A stretch of 64,000 bases of DNA, taken from Azoarcus sp. DD4 (GTDB lineage Bacteria; Pseudomonadota; Gammaproteobacteria; Burkholderiales; Rhodocyclaceae). This document shows positions 1 through 7,691 of the stretch, one piece after another. How positions within the stretch are numbered: position 1 is the first letter of the stretch; each line of letters opens with the position of its first letter. The notes below the pieces were generated by a model. That model made no database searches. It had not been told where the DNA came from and worked only from the letters and a program-made list of their open reading frames with translations. The position numbers and the translations under genes are program-made. The stretch covers positions 310,001 to 374,000 of the forward strand of contig NZ_CP022958.1 in NCBI RefSeq assembly GCF_006496635.1, given 5' to 3'.

Positions 1-1246
1 GCACGTAGGGCACCGCTCCGGCGTAGATGTCGCGGGTGGTGATGCCCGGCGGGGCCACGCCCTTGAGGAAGAACAGCGCCCAGCCGAAGGGCGGCGTGAG
101 GAAGGACATCTGCAGGTTCATCGCCACCAGCGTCGCCAGCCACACCATGTCGGTGCCGTAGGCATGGAACACCGGCAGGAACATCGGCAGCGCGATGTAG
201 GAGATCTCGATCCATTCCAGGAAGAAACCGAGCACGAACAGCAGCGCCATCAGGAACAGCAACGCGCCCATCTCGCCGCCGGGCAGCAGGGCGAACAAGC
301 CATGGACCATCTGCTCGCCGCCGAGGCCGCGGAAGGCGAGCGAGAAGGGCTGGGCGCACAGCAGGATGAAGAACACCATGGCGGTGATCGTCAGCGTGCC
401 GTGCAGGGTTTCGCGCAGCAGCGTCCAGTTGAAGCGGCGCGCGCCAAGGGCGATCAGCACGCTGCCGAGCGCGCCCATCGACGCGGCCTCGGTGGGCGCG
501 GCGATGCCGGCGATGATGGAGCCGAGCACCGCGATCACCAGCAGCAGCGGTGGCAGCACCGAGCGCACCAGGTCACGGGCGAGGCTGCCCGGCACGGCCT
601 TGGCGCGCTCCTCGGCGGGAATCGCCGGCACCCAGTCGGGCTTGAGCTTGCCCAGCAGCAGCAGGAACACCACATACACCGCGGCCAGCACCAGCCCCGG
701 GATGAAGGCGGCGGCGAACAGCGTGCCGACCGATTCGCCGACGATTTCCGACAGCAGGATCAGCACCAGGCTGGGCGGGATGATCTGGCCGAGCGTGCCG
801 GAAGCGCAGATGGTGCCGCAGGCGATGCTGGGCTTGTAGCCGCGCCGCATCAGCGTGGGCAGGGTGAGCATGGCGACGGTGACCACGGTGGCGCCGACGA
901 TGCCGGTGGAGGCGCCCATCAGCACGCCGACCAGGATGATGGCGATGCCCATGCCGCCGTTGAGCCCGCCCATTGCGCGGCCTATGGTCTCCAGCATGTC
1001 CTCGGCGACGCGCGATTTCTCCAGCATCACGCCCATGAACACGAACAGCGGGATCGCCAGCATGGTGTAGTTGGTGACCACGCCGTAGAGCCGCGCCGGC
1101 AGCAGCGAGAACAGCGTCGAGCCGAAGCCGAGGTAGCCGAAGACGAAGCCCGACACCGCCAGCGCGATCGCCACCGGGATGCCTATCATCATCAGGCCGA
1201 GGAAGCCGCCGATCAGGCCCAGCGCGAGCCATTCGTTGCCGCTCAT
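1..1246 (-). CDS. dctM: TRAP transporter large permease (DctM-like), 3' end beyond window
   Basis: Large membrane subunit of a tripartite ATP-independent periplasmic (TRAP) transporter, which drives ion-coupled uptake of an acid delivered by the binding protein. About 415 codons are visible, almost entirely hydrophobic helices. The repeated small-residue/proline motifs of the DctM family are present (for example TGIVGAT and IIPPSLVLILL), as is an FLTPPFGWALFF segment near the visible end. The ATG at 1246 overlaps the stop of the small permease gene (ATGA), so the two are translationally coupled. The C-terminus lies beyond the left edge. Family assignment is firm; the substrate is not readable from this subunit. 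Confidence 0.9.
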   Translation of the reverse strand, partial: MSGNEWLALGLIGGFLGLMMIGIPVAIALAVSGFVFGYLGFGSTLFSLLPARLYGVVTNYTMLAIPLFVFMGVMLEKSRVAEDMLETIGRAMGGLNGGMGIAIILVGVLMGASTGIVGATVVTVAMLTLPTLMRRGYKPSIACGTICASGTLGQIIPPSLVLILLSEIVGESVGTLFAAAFIPGLVLAAVYVVFLLLLGKLKPDWVPAIPAEERAKAVPGSLARDLVRSVLPPLLLVIAVLGSIIAGIAAPTEAASMGALGSVLIALGARRFNWTLLRETLHGTLTITAMVFFILLCAQPFSLAFRGLGGEQMVHGLFALLPGGEMGALLFLMALLFVLGFFLEWIEISYIALPMFLPVFHAYGTDMVWLATLVAMNLQMSFLTPPFGWALFFLKGVAPPGITTRDIYAGAVPYV

Positions 1247-1776
1247 GTGCGGATCTCCAGCGAGTCGTGGGGCGGCAGCGGCGCGCCGCCGAAGAGGCTG
1301 GCGGCCGCGCGCAGCGTATCGATGAGGCCCTGGACGGCGAGCAGCGAGAAGCCGAGCGGGATGAAGGCCTTCAGCAGGTAGCGCCAGGGCAGCCCGCCCG
1401 GGTCGGGCGAACCTTCGCCGATGTCGTAGGCCTGCATCACGTAGGGAATGGCCAGCCAGGCGATCACCACGCCGACCCCCAGCGTCAGCAGCCCGCTGGC
1501 GAGGTCGACGGCGGCACGGGCGCGGGGCCCGAAGCGGTCGTAGATAAAGTCCACCCGCACGTCGGCGCGGTGGTAGACCGCGTAGGCCATGCCCAGCAGC
1601 GCGATCGGCGAGATCAGGTGCCACTCCACCTCCTGCAGCCCGACCGGGCTCCAGGAGAAGGCGTAGCGCAGCAGCACGTTGGCCGCCACCAGCAGCACCA
1701 GCGCCAGCACCGCGAGGCGGGCCACCCACCCGAACAGCACGATGGCGTGTTCGAGCGGCTTGAGCAGCGTGTTCAT
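1243..1776 (-). CDS. dctQ: TRAP transporter small permease (DctQ-like)
   Basis: Small membrane subunit of the same TRAP carrier, 177 aa. Four hydrophobic segments are visible: about residues 13-35, 48-68, 92-112 and 135-158. A conserved-looking EVEWHL stretch follows the first helix, as is usual in DctQ proteins of the mannitol/chloroaromatic type. It lies between the binding-protein gene (20 bp gap) and dctM (4 bp overlap), giving the order P-Q-M. A bulky QDIGEGSPDPGG-like periplasmic loop precedes the last helix. No unusual features. Confidence 0.88.
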   Translation of the reverse strand: MNTLLKPLEHAIVLFGWVARLAVLALVLLVAANVLLRYAFSWSPVGLQEVEWHLISPIALLGMAYAVYHRADVRVDFIYDRFGPRARAAVDLASGLLTLGVGVVIAWLAIPYVMQAYDIGEGSPDPGGLPWRYLLKAFIPLGFSLLAVQGLIDTLRAAASLFGGAPLPPHDSLEIRT

Positions 1777-1796
1777 CACAGGGTCTCCCGTTCCGC

Positions 1797-2876
1797 TCAC
1801 AGCGCCAGGAAGGCTTCTTCGCTGAACGCCGCCCAGGATTCGTGCTTCTTGCGGAAGGCCATGAAGGCGTCGTGCACCTTGCGGGTGGCGGGGTCGGCCT
1901 TGGCCAGGGTCTCCAGCGTGTCGCCGGTCACCGTCTTGAGCCTGGCGATCACGTCGGCCGGCAAGGGGCGGGCGGTGACGCCCTGGTTGGTGACCAGATC
2001 GGTCATCGCATCGGCATTGACCGCCTCGCACCAGGCGTGGCTCTCCACGTTGCAGGCCTGGGCGGCGGCGCGGACGATGGCCTGGAGGTCCTTGGGCAGG
2101 CTGTCCCAGGCCTTCTTGTTGATCATCAGCTCGGTGACGTTGGTCGGCTCGTGCCAGCCGGTGGTGTAGTAGTTCTTGGCCGCCTTGTGCAGGCCGAGGC
2201 GGCGGTCCTGGTAGGGGCCGACGAATTCGGCGGCGTCGATCACGCCGCGCTCCAGCGCCGGGAAGATCTCGCCTCCGGGCAGCAGGCGCACCGCGACGCC
2301 AAGTTCCGCATACACCTTGCCGGCGAGGCCGGGGATGCGCATCTTGAGGCCGTTGAAGTCGGCCACGCTGCCGATGGGTTTGCGGAACCAGCCGGTCATC
2401 TGGGTGCCGGTGTTGCCCATCGGCATCGCCACCAGGCCATGCGCGGCGTAGAGCTCGTTCCACAGCTCGAGGCCGCCGCCGTGGTAGATCCAGGCATTCA
2501 TGCCCTGGGTGTTCATGCCGAAGGGCACGGCGGTGAAGTACTGCGCGGCCGGGATCTTGCCGGCCCAGAAGTAGGCGTTGGCGGCGTTCATCTCGACCAT
2601 GCCCTTGGACACCGCGTCGAAGCCCTCCAGCGCCGGGATCAGTTCGCCGGCGGCGAAATGCTGGATCTTCAGCCGGCCGCCCGACATCTCCTCGACCTTC
2701 TTGCAGAAATCGGTCGGGCTGCCCGGGCCCTGCACGTAGAAGGGCGAGCCCGGTCCGTAGGCGTTGGTCATCTTCCAGTTGAAGGTCTTGGTCTCGGCAC
2801 GGACGATGGCCGGGGCACCGAGGATGGCGCCGGACACGGCGGCGCCGGTGAGGAACTTGCGGCGGTTGACGGTCAT
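1797..2876 (-). CDS. dctP: TRAP transporter substrate-binding protein (DctP, TakP/FcbT1-like)
   Basis: Periplasmic solute receptor of the TRAP system, 359 aa. The N-terminus has a twin-arginine-type signal (NRRKFLTGAAVSGAILGA, cleavage after AxA near residue 27), so export in folded form through Tat is likely. The body has the DctP fold signatures: a GELIPALEGFDAVSKGMVEM segment, the conserved Arg region KMRIPGLAGKV (about residue 178), and a GVIDAAEFVGPYQD loop typical of the TakP/mannitol-chloroaromatic subgroup that binds alpha-keto or aromatic acids. AGGAG sits just upstream of the ATG. It is the first gene of a P-Q-M operon. The ligand is an inference from the subgroup only. Confidence 0.9.
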   Translation of the reverse strand: MTVNRRKFLTGAAVSGAILGAPAIVRAETKTFNWKMTNAYGPGSPFYVQGPGSPTDFCKKVEEMSGGRLKIQHFAAGELIPALEGFDAVSKGMVEMNAANAYFWAGKIPAAQYFTAVPFGMNTQGMNAWIYHGGGLELWNELYAAHGLVAMPMGNTGTQMTGWFRKPIGSVADFNGLKMRIPGLAGKVYAELGVAVRLLPGGEIFPALERGVIDAAEFVGPYQDRRLGLHKAAKNYYTTGWHEPTNVTELMINKKAWDSLPKDLQAIVRAAAQACNVESHAWCEAVNADAMTDLVTNQGVTARPLPADVIARLKTVTGDTLETLAKADPATRKVHDAFMAFRKKHESWAAFSEEAFLAL

Positions 2877-3277
2877 GGGTGAACTCCTGAGCGGGTTGAG
2901 GGCCGGGCACCTGCGTTGGGTGCCGTTTGTAAAGTGCTTCCAGCCATCATTAGCAACCGATGTGCCACCACGAGATAGTTAAACAACTATATGTTTTAAC
3001 TGATAAATTTAATTAGCATTGACTGCGGGGAGGCTTCGTTGCGATGCACAAAATGGGGCGCAGCGCGCCGATGGGGGATTTACAAACGGCAGTCTGGTTG
3101 CTGTTCTGCTTACATTCGTGAGCGAAGGACTGACGATCGTTGACGGATCGCGTGCCGGCGATGGCGGATGTGGACGAATGGCAAATGCGCACAGCCTTGG
3201 CGCGAATGCACCGCAACGGTGCCGCGCCGGCAGCGCGCCACCGCGGACGGCGTGTGGAAACGGCGGGCGGACGAGGC
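2877..3277. other. 401-bp intergenic region upstream of dctP
   Basis: Lies between the end of the Lrp-family gene and the start of dctP, both on the minus strand. No convincing coding frame is seen. The stretch 2960-3015 is strikingly AT-rich against the high-GC surroundings and holds an imperfect dyad, so it probably carries the dctP promoter and operator. The remainder (about 3020-3277) returns to high GC and shows nothing recognisable. Confidence 0.5.
2977..3001. promoter_or_regulatory. AT-rich imperfect dyad upstream of dctP
   Basis: AGTTAAAC and GTTTTAACT arms flank a short AT-rich centre, about 100 bp upstream of the dctP start, in the only AT-rich pocket nearby. It could be an operator, for example for the adjacent Lrp-type protein, or part of the promoter. 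The arms differ by one base in length, so confidence is modest. Confidence 0.4.
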
Positions 3278-3724
3278 CTAGAGGCGGGCGCCGCCGCGGC
3301 GGTTCTTGACGCGCGACAGCAAGGTCTTGCAGTCGACGGCGAGGATCTCCGGGCGGTTGAAGATGTGCTTGCGCACGAAGGCGTCGAAGGTCTCGACGCT
3401 ATCGGTGAGCGTATGGATGTGCAGGCTCTGCAGGTCGCTCATGATGTAGAGGCTGACCACCTCGGGGCAGTCCGCCAACTGCTGCGACACCGGCTCCAGC
3501 GCGACCGGCGCCACCTTGAGGTCGATGAAGGTGGAGATCACCTTGCCGAGCTTCTCCGGGTTCACCACCGCGGAGAACTGCTCGATCACGCCGGCCTCGA
3601 CCAGCGCCTGCACCCGTGCCCGCGCATGGGCGCGCGAGATGTCGAGCTGGCGGGCGATGTCGGCGAAGGAGGCGCGGGCATCCTTGATCAGGATGTTGAG
3701 CAGTGCGCTGTCGAGCTTGTTCAT
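3278..3724 (-). CDS. Lrp/AsnC-family transcriptional regulator
   Basis: DNA-binding regulator of 148 aa. An N-terminal winged helix-turn-helix (MNKLDSALLNILIKDARASF, then IARQLDISRAHARARVQAL) is followed by a RAM/AsnC ligand-binding domain (GKVISTFIDLKVAP, VVSLYIMSDLQS). The start at 3724 is chosen because the helix-turn-helix begins right there; the frame stays open another 52 codons upstream but with low-complexity, non-domain sequence. It sits between two TRAP operons and is divergent from the second. Family knowledge suggests control by an amino or organic acid, so it may regulate one or both carriers (inference). The ribosome-binding site is weak. Confidence 0.85.
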   Translation of the reverse strand: MNKLDSALLNILIKDARASFADIARQLDISRAHARARVQALVEAGVIEQFSAVVNPEKLGKVISTFIDLKVAPVALEPVSQQLADCPEVVSLYIMSDLQSLHIHTLTDSVETFDAFVRKHIFNRPEILAVDCKTLLSRVKNRRGGARL

Positions 3725-3897
3725 CTGGCTGGCCGGGGCGGGGGGATGGTGGGATACGGCTTGGGATACAGCAGGTTCCGTGCCGCCATACGGCAGGGTT
3801 TGGTCATTCGGCGGCGCCTTTGTAGAATCCCGGGTCTCGCTGCCGCCCTGTGCGGCGGCGATCCTGCCCAACAAGAACACCGTCCCGGGAGACTTCC

Positions 3898-4929
3898 ATG
3901 CAGAAACGCCGCTTCACCGCCCTGATCGCGGGCCTGTTCGCCTCCGCCGCGCTCGGCTTCTCCCTGCCGGCCGCCGCCGCGCCCTACAAGGACGAGTACA
4001 AGCTGTCCACCGTGCTCGGCGAGGCCTTCCCGTGGGGCTGGGGCGCCAAGCGCTGGGCCGACCTCGTCGCCGAGAAGACCCAGGGCCGCATCAAGATCAA
4101 GGTCTATCCGGGCACCTCGCTGGTGTCGGGCGACCAGACCAAGGAATTCACCGCGCTGCGCCAGGGCATCATCGACATCGCGGTCGGCTCCACCATCAAC
4201 TGGTCGCCGCAGGTGAAGGAACTCAACCTGTTCGCGCTGCCCTTCCTGATGCCGGACCACAAGGCCATCGACGCGCTCACCCAGGGCCGTGTCGGCAAGA
4301 AGATGTTCGAGCTGCTGGCCGAGCGCGACGTGGTGCCGCTGGCCTGGGGCGAGAACGGTTTCCGCGAGGTGTCCAACTCGAAGAAGCCGATCCGCACGCC
4401 GGAAGACCTCAAGGGCATGAAGATGCGGGTGGTCGGTTCGCCGCTCTTCCTCGCGACCTTCAGCGCGCTCGGCGCCAACCCGACCCAGATGAGCTGGGCC
4501 GATGCCCAGCCGGCGATGGCCACCGGCGCGGTCGACGGCCAGGAAAACCCGCTCGGCGTGTTCAGCGCCGCCAAGCTGCATACGGTCGGCCAGAAGCACC
4601 TGACGCTGTGGGGCTATGTCGCCGATCCGCTGATCTTCGTGGTGAACAAGAACGTCTGGAACAGCTGGTCGGCGGATGACCAGAAGGCGGTGCGCGAAGC
4701 CGCGCTGCAGGCGGCGAAGGAGGAGATCGCCCGCGCCCGCGCCGGCATCTCGGCCGGCGACGACGCGCTGCTGAAGGAGATCGCCGCCAACGGCGTGGCG
4801 GTGGTGACGCTGACCGAGGCCGAGCGCGACGCTTTCCGCAAGGCCACCGCCGGCGTGTACAAGGAATGGGCCGGCAAGGTCGGCGCCGACATCGTCAAGA
4901 TCGCCGAGGAAGACATCGCCAAGCGCTGA
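3898..4929 (+). CDS. dctP: TRAP transporter substrate-binding protein (DctP)
   Basis: Second periplasmic TRAP receptor, 343 aa. A Sec-type signal (RRFTALIAGLFASAALGF, cleavage at AAA-AP) is followed by the DctP signatures: VYPGTSLVSGDQTKEFTAL, a GIIDIAVGSTINWSPQ loop, the Arg-containing MKMRVVGSPL segment and AVDGQENPLGVF, a hallmark of C4-dicarboxylate/DctP-type receptors. GGGAGA lies just upstream of the ATG. The gene is divergent from the Lrp-like regulator (173 bp gap) and leads a P-Q-M operon. A hairpin follows the stop and probably dampens transcription into dctQM. Substrate not determinable. Confidence 0.92.
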   Translation: MQKRRFTALIAGLFASAALGFSLPAAAAPYKDEYKLSTVLGEAFPWGWGAKRWADLVAEKTQGRIKIKVYPGTSLVSGDQTKEFTALRQGIIDIAVGSTINWSPQVKELNLFALPFLMPDHKAIDALTQGRVGKKMFELLAERDVVPLAWGENGFREVSNSKKPIRTPEDLKGMKMRVVGSPLFLATFSALGANPTQMSWADAQPAMATGAVDGQENPLGVFSAAKLHTVGQKHLTLWGYVADPLIFVVNKNVWNSWSADDQKAVREAALQAAKEEIARARAGISAGDDALLKEIAANGVAVVTLTEAERDAFRKATAGVYKEWAGKVGADIVKIAEEDIAKR

Positions 4930-4951
4930 TCGTCCGGCTTACGGTCCATCT

Positions 4952-4989
4952 CCGGGCAGTGCCGCGCGCGGCCTGCCCGGTTTCGTTTT
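4952..4989 (+). terminator. Hairpin with T-rich tail between dctP and dctQ
   Basis: Perfect 8-bp arms CCGGGCAG (4952-4959) and CTGCCCGG (4973-4980) are followed by TTTCGTTTT. It lies inside a P-Q-M operon, so it may act as a partial terminator or mRNA-stabilising stem, keeping binding protein in excess over permease. Confidence 0.7.
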
Positions 4990-5003
4990 GAAGAAGAAGC
5001 CTT

Positions 5004-5498
5004 ATGACTCCCGAACCTGCCGGGGCTGAAACCCCCGATACGGCCGACCCGGCGCCGCTTACCATCGAGCAGGTCCTGTGTGGCGTCGCCATGGCCCTGA
5101 TCGTGCTGATCTCGCTCGGCAACGTGGTGGCGCGCTACCTGACCTCGCAGTCCTTTGCCGCCACCGAGGAGTTCTCGATCGCACTGCTGATCATCCTGTC
5201 CTTCCTCGGTTCGTCGACCGCCTTCGCCTTCGACCGCCACATCCGCGTCACCTTCTTCATCGAATGCCTGCCGCCACGCTGGCGTCAGGCGGCCGAATGG
5301 CTGAGCTTCGTCGTCACCGCGGCGCTGTTCGGCTTCATCGCTTACTACGCCGGCCGGCTCACCGTCGACCAGTACCGTTTCGAGGAAACCTCGCCGGCGC
5401 TCGGCTTGCCGCAGTGGTGGTACACCGCCTGGATGCCGGCGCTGGCGGTAGTGATCGTGCTGCGCCTGGTGCTCACCCGGCTGGGAGTGCGCAAATGA
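5004..5498 (+). CDS. dctQ: TRAP transporter small permease (DctQ)
   Basis: Small TRAP membrane subunit, 164 aa, with four hydrophobic helices (about residues 26-46, 60-80, 98-118 and 135-155). The motif ATEEFSIALLIILSFLGSS is the usual second-helix signature of DctQ. It is preceded by a short hydrophilic N-terminus rich in Pro and Ala. The stop overlaps the start of dctM by ATGA. It lies 74 bp after dctP, separated by a hairpin. Confidence 0.9.
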   Translation: MTPEPAGAETPDTADPAPLTIEQVLCGVAMALIVLISLGNVVARYLTSQSFAATEEFSIALLIILSFLGSSTAFAFDRHIRVTFFIECLPPRWRQAAEWLSFVVTAALFGFIAYYAGRLTVDQYRFEETSPALGLPQWWYTAWMPALAVVIVLRLVLTRLGVRK

Positions 5499-6778
5499 GC
5501 GGCGTCGTCCTGATCGGCCTGTTCCTCCTCGCCCTGCTCGCCGGCATGCCGCTGGCGGTGGGGCTCGGCGTGGCGAGCATCGCGGTGCTGGCGCTGGCCG
5601 GCTTCGACCAGCTCGCGGTGCCGACCAACATCTACGCCGGCATCGCCAAGTACCCGCTGCTGGCGATCCCGATGTTCATCCTCGCCGGCATGATCTTCGA
5701 ACGTTCCGGCGTGGCGCTGCGGCTGGTGCGCTTCGTCACCGCGATGGTCGGCGAATGGACCGGTTCGCTGGCGGTGGTGGCGGTGCTGGTGTCGATGCTG
5801 CTGGGCGGCATCTCCGGCTCCGGCCCGGCCGACGCCGCCGCGGTGGCGGCGGTGATGCTGCCGTCGATGGTGGCGCGCGGCTATCCCAAGGGCTTCTCGG
5901 CCGGCCTGATCGCCGCCGCCGGCTCGACCGCGATCGTGATCCCGCCCTCGGTGGCTTTCATCGTCTACAGCGTGATGGTGCCGGCGGCGACGGTGCCGGC
6001 GCTGTTCGCCGCCGGCCTGTTTCCGGGCGTGATCGCCGCGCTGTGCCTGCTGATCCCGGCGGTGATCATCAGCCGCAAGTACGGCTTCGGCCGCGACTAC
6101 CGCGCCGAACGGCCGCCGCTGGGCAAGAGCTTCGTCGACGCGATCTGGGGCCTGCTGGCACCGGTCATCATCCTCGGCGGCCTGCGCGCCGGCATCTTCA
6201 CGCCTACCGAGGCGGCGGTGGTGGCGGTGGCCTACGGTGTCTTCGTCGGCATGGTGATCTACCGCACGATCACGCTGAAGACGCTGTTCCGCCTGCTGGT
6301 CGATGCCGGCGAGCTGTCGGCGGTGGTGATGATGATCATCGGCGTGGCCTCGGTGTTCGCCTGGGCGGGCAACACGCTGGGCATCTTCGATGCCGCCGCC
6401 AAGGCGCTGGTGGACATGCATCCGGGCCACTGGGGCATGCTGCTGTCGGTGAACGTGCTGCTGCTGATCGCGGGGATGTTCCTCGACGCGGTGTCCATCT
6501 TCCTGATCCTGTTGCCGCTGCTGGTGCCGATCGCGCTGGCGATGGGTTGGGATCTGGTGTGGTTCGGGGTGATGATGACGATCAACCTCGCCATCGGTCA
6601 GTTCACCCCGCCGATGGCGCTGTCGCTGATGATCACCTCGCGCATCGCCGGCATCGGCATGGAGCAGACCTTCCGCTGGGTGATCTGGTTCGTGCTGGCG
6701 ATGGCCGCTGGTCTGGCGGCGATGATCGTGTTCCCCGAACTGGCGTTGTGGCTGCCGCGCCGGCTGGGCTATCTCTGA
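5495..6778 (+). CDS. dctM: TRAP transporter large permease (DctM)
   Basis: Large TRAP permease, 427 aa, the usual family length, with about twelve hydrophobic helices. Family motifs visible include IPMFILAGMIFERSG, GGISGSGPADAAAVAAVMLP, STAIVIPPSVAFIVYSVM, GIFTPTEAAVVAV and GQFTPPMALSLMITSRI. It completes a dctPQM operon and is followed at 31 bp by the convergent TetR gene. Together with the first carrier this gives the cell two distinct TRAP systems within 7 kb. Confidence 0.93.
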   Translation: MSGVVLIGLFLLALLAGMPLAVGLGVASIAVLALAGFDQLAVPTNIYAGIAKYPLLAIPMFILAGMIFERSGVALRLVRFVTAMVGEWTGSLAVVAVLVSMLLGGISGSGPADAAAVAAVMLPSMVARGYPKGFSAGLIAAAGSTAIVIPPSVAFIVYSVMVPAATVPALFAAGLFPGVIAALCLLIPAVIISRKYGFGRDYRAERPPLGKSFVDAIWGLLAPVIILGGLRAGIFTPTEAAVVAVAYGVFVGMVIYRTITLKTLFRLLVDAGELSAVVMMIIGVASVFAWAGNTLGIFDAAAKALVDMHPGHWGMLLSVNVLLLIAGMFLDAVSIFLILLPLLVPIALAMGWDLVWFGVMMTINLAIGQFTPPMALSLMITSRIAGIGMEQTFRWVIWFVLAMAAGLAAMIVFPELALWLPRRLGYL

Positions 6779-6809
6779 TCAGCGCTTGGGGGCGGGGCGA
6801 CAGCCCGCC

Positions 6810-7454
6810 TCAGTGCACTGGTTTTTCGGCGGCGGGTGACAGCGTTTCGGTGACGAGAAAGCGGATTACCCGCTGGAACATGCGGGTCACCATGTCCTGA
6901 TCCAGGCCGGGGTTGCGCACGCTGCGCACCAGCAGGCCGCCGAACATCGCCGCGAGGACTTCGGTCAGGCCGGCGATCTCGGCCTCGTCGTCATGATGCC
7001 CGCAGTTGCGCCGCATCGTGCGCAGCGTCTCGGCGAGGCTGGCCGCGCACAGCTTGTCGGCATTGCGCACGATTTCGGCCATGCGCGGGTTGCGCGAGGC
7101 TTCGGCGACGATTTCCAGCTTCAGCCCGGCGCTTTCCGGGTCGAGGTTGTCACGCACGCCTTCGGCAGCGCGTTCGATCATCGCTTCGAGCACGTCGCGG
7201 GCGGAACGCATTTCCGCCGACAGTGTCAGCAGACGTTCAAGATCGCGCTCGACAATGGCGGCGATGATCGCCTCCTTGTTCTCGAAGTAATGATAGATGT
7301 GGCCGGCGCTCATGCCTGCCGTCTTGGAGATCTGCGCGATGCTGGCACCGTGGAAACCGTGTGCGCGAAAGCATGCCACCGCGGCTTCGAGGATCTGGGC
7401 GCGGCGCGCTTCGGCGCGCGGCTGGTCGGCGGGGGGGATGTGGTCCGCGGTCAT
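6810..7454 (-). CDS. TetR/AcrR-family repressor of the adjacent efflux operon
   Basis: One-component repressor of 214 aa. The N-terminal helix-turn-helix is clear: ARRAQILEAAVACFRAHGF, then ASIAQISKTAGMSAGHIYHY and FENKEAIIAAI. The C-terminal part is a helical ligand domain of the usual TetR length. ATG at 7454 is preferred over an upstream Met because GGGAG stands just before it and the helix-turn-helix begins shortly after. The gene is divergent from an RND efflux operon and two palindromic operators lie between, so local repression relieved by pump substrates is the expected mode (inference from the AcrR/MexR-like arrangement). Confidence 0.9.
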   Translation of the reverse strand: MTADHIPPADQPRAEARRAQILEAAVACFRAHGFHGASIAQISKTAGMSAGHIYHYFENKEAIIAAIVERDLERLLTLSAEMRSARDVLEAMIERAAEGVRDNLDPESAGLKLEIVAEASRNPRMAEIVRNADKLCAASLAETLRTMRRNCGHHDDEAEIAGLTEVLAAMFGGLLVRSVRNPGLDQDMVTRMFQRVIRFLVTETLSPAAEKPVH

Positions 7455-7520
7455 GTGGCTGTCTCCCGGGCGGAAATGAGAATGTCTTCTAATGATCTTG
7501 CACTGCAATAAAGCCTAACA

Positions 7521-7554
7521 TAGAATGAGCGTTCAATCTAGAACGAACGTTCTA
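7521..7554. promoter_or_regulatory. Tandem TetR-type operators
   Basis: The site at 7539-7554 is an inverted repeat with perfect 7-bp arms (TAGAACG, AA spacer, CGTTCTA). A degenerate copy, TAGAATGAGCGTTCAA, lies at 7521-7536, 18 bp away. They sit between the divergent repressor and efflux genes in an AT-richer stretch, the classic place for an autoregulating TetR operator. Confidence 0.8.
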
Positions 7555-7691
7555 TTTCAAAAGTAAAATATCGAACGCATCGGTTGCAGTGTGCCCGGGC
7601 GTTCTACCCAGTCGACGGCAGAGGTGAGGTCATAGGTCCCTTGGAGGTGCCAACCGCCCTGCCGCCGACGCCAACCAACACGAGGCTACCG

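Noticed and set aside
164..1381. Long open frame (about 400 codons) on the plus strand opposite the first TRAP permease
   Set aside because: It is rich in Gln, His, Glu and Arg with no domain or hydrophobic pattern, and lies antisense to a clear DctM gene; a high-GC shadow frame.
6791..6809. GGCGGG/CCCGCC stem between dctM and the TetR gene as a terminator
   Set aside because: Only a 6-bp stem with no T-run on either strand.
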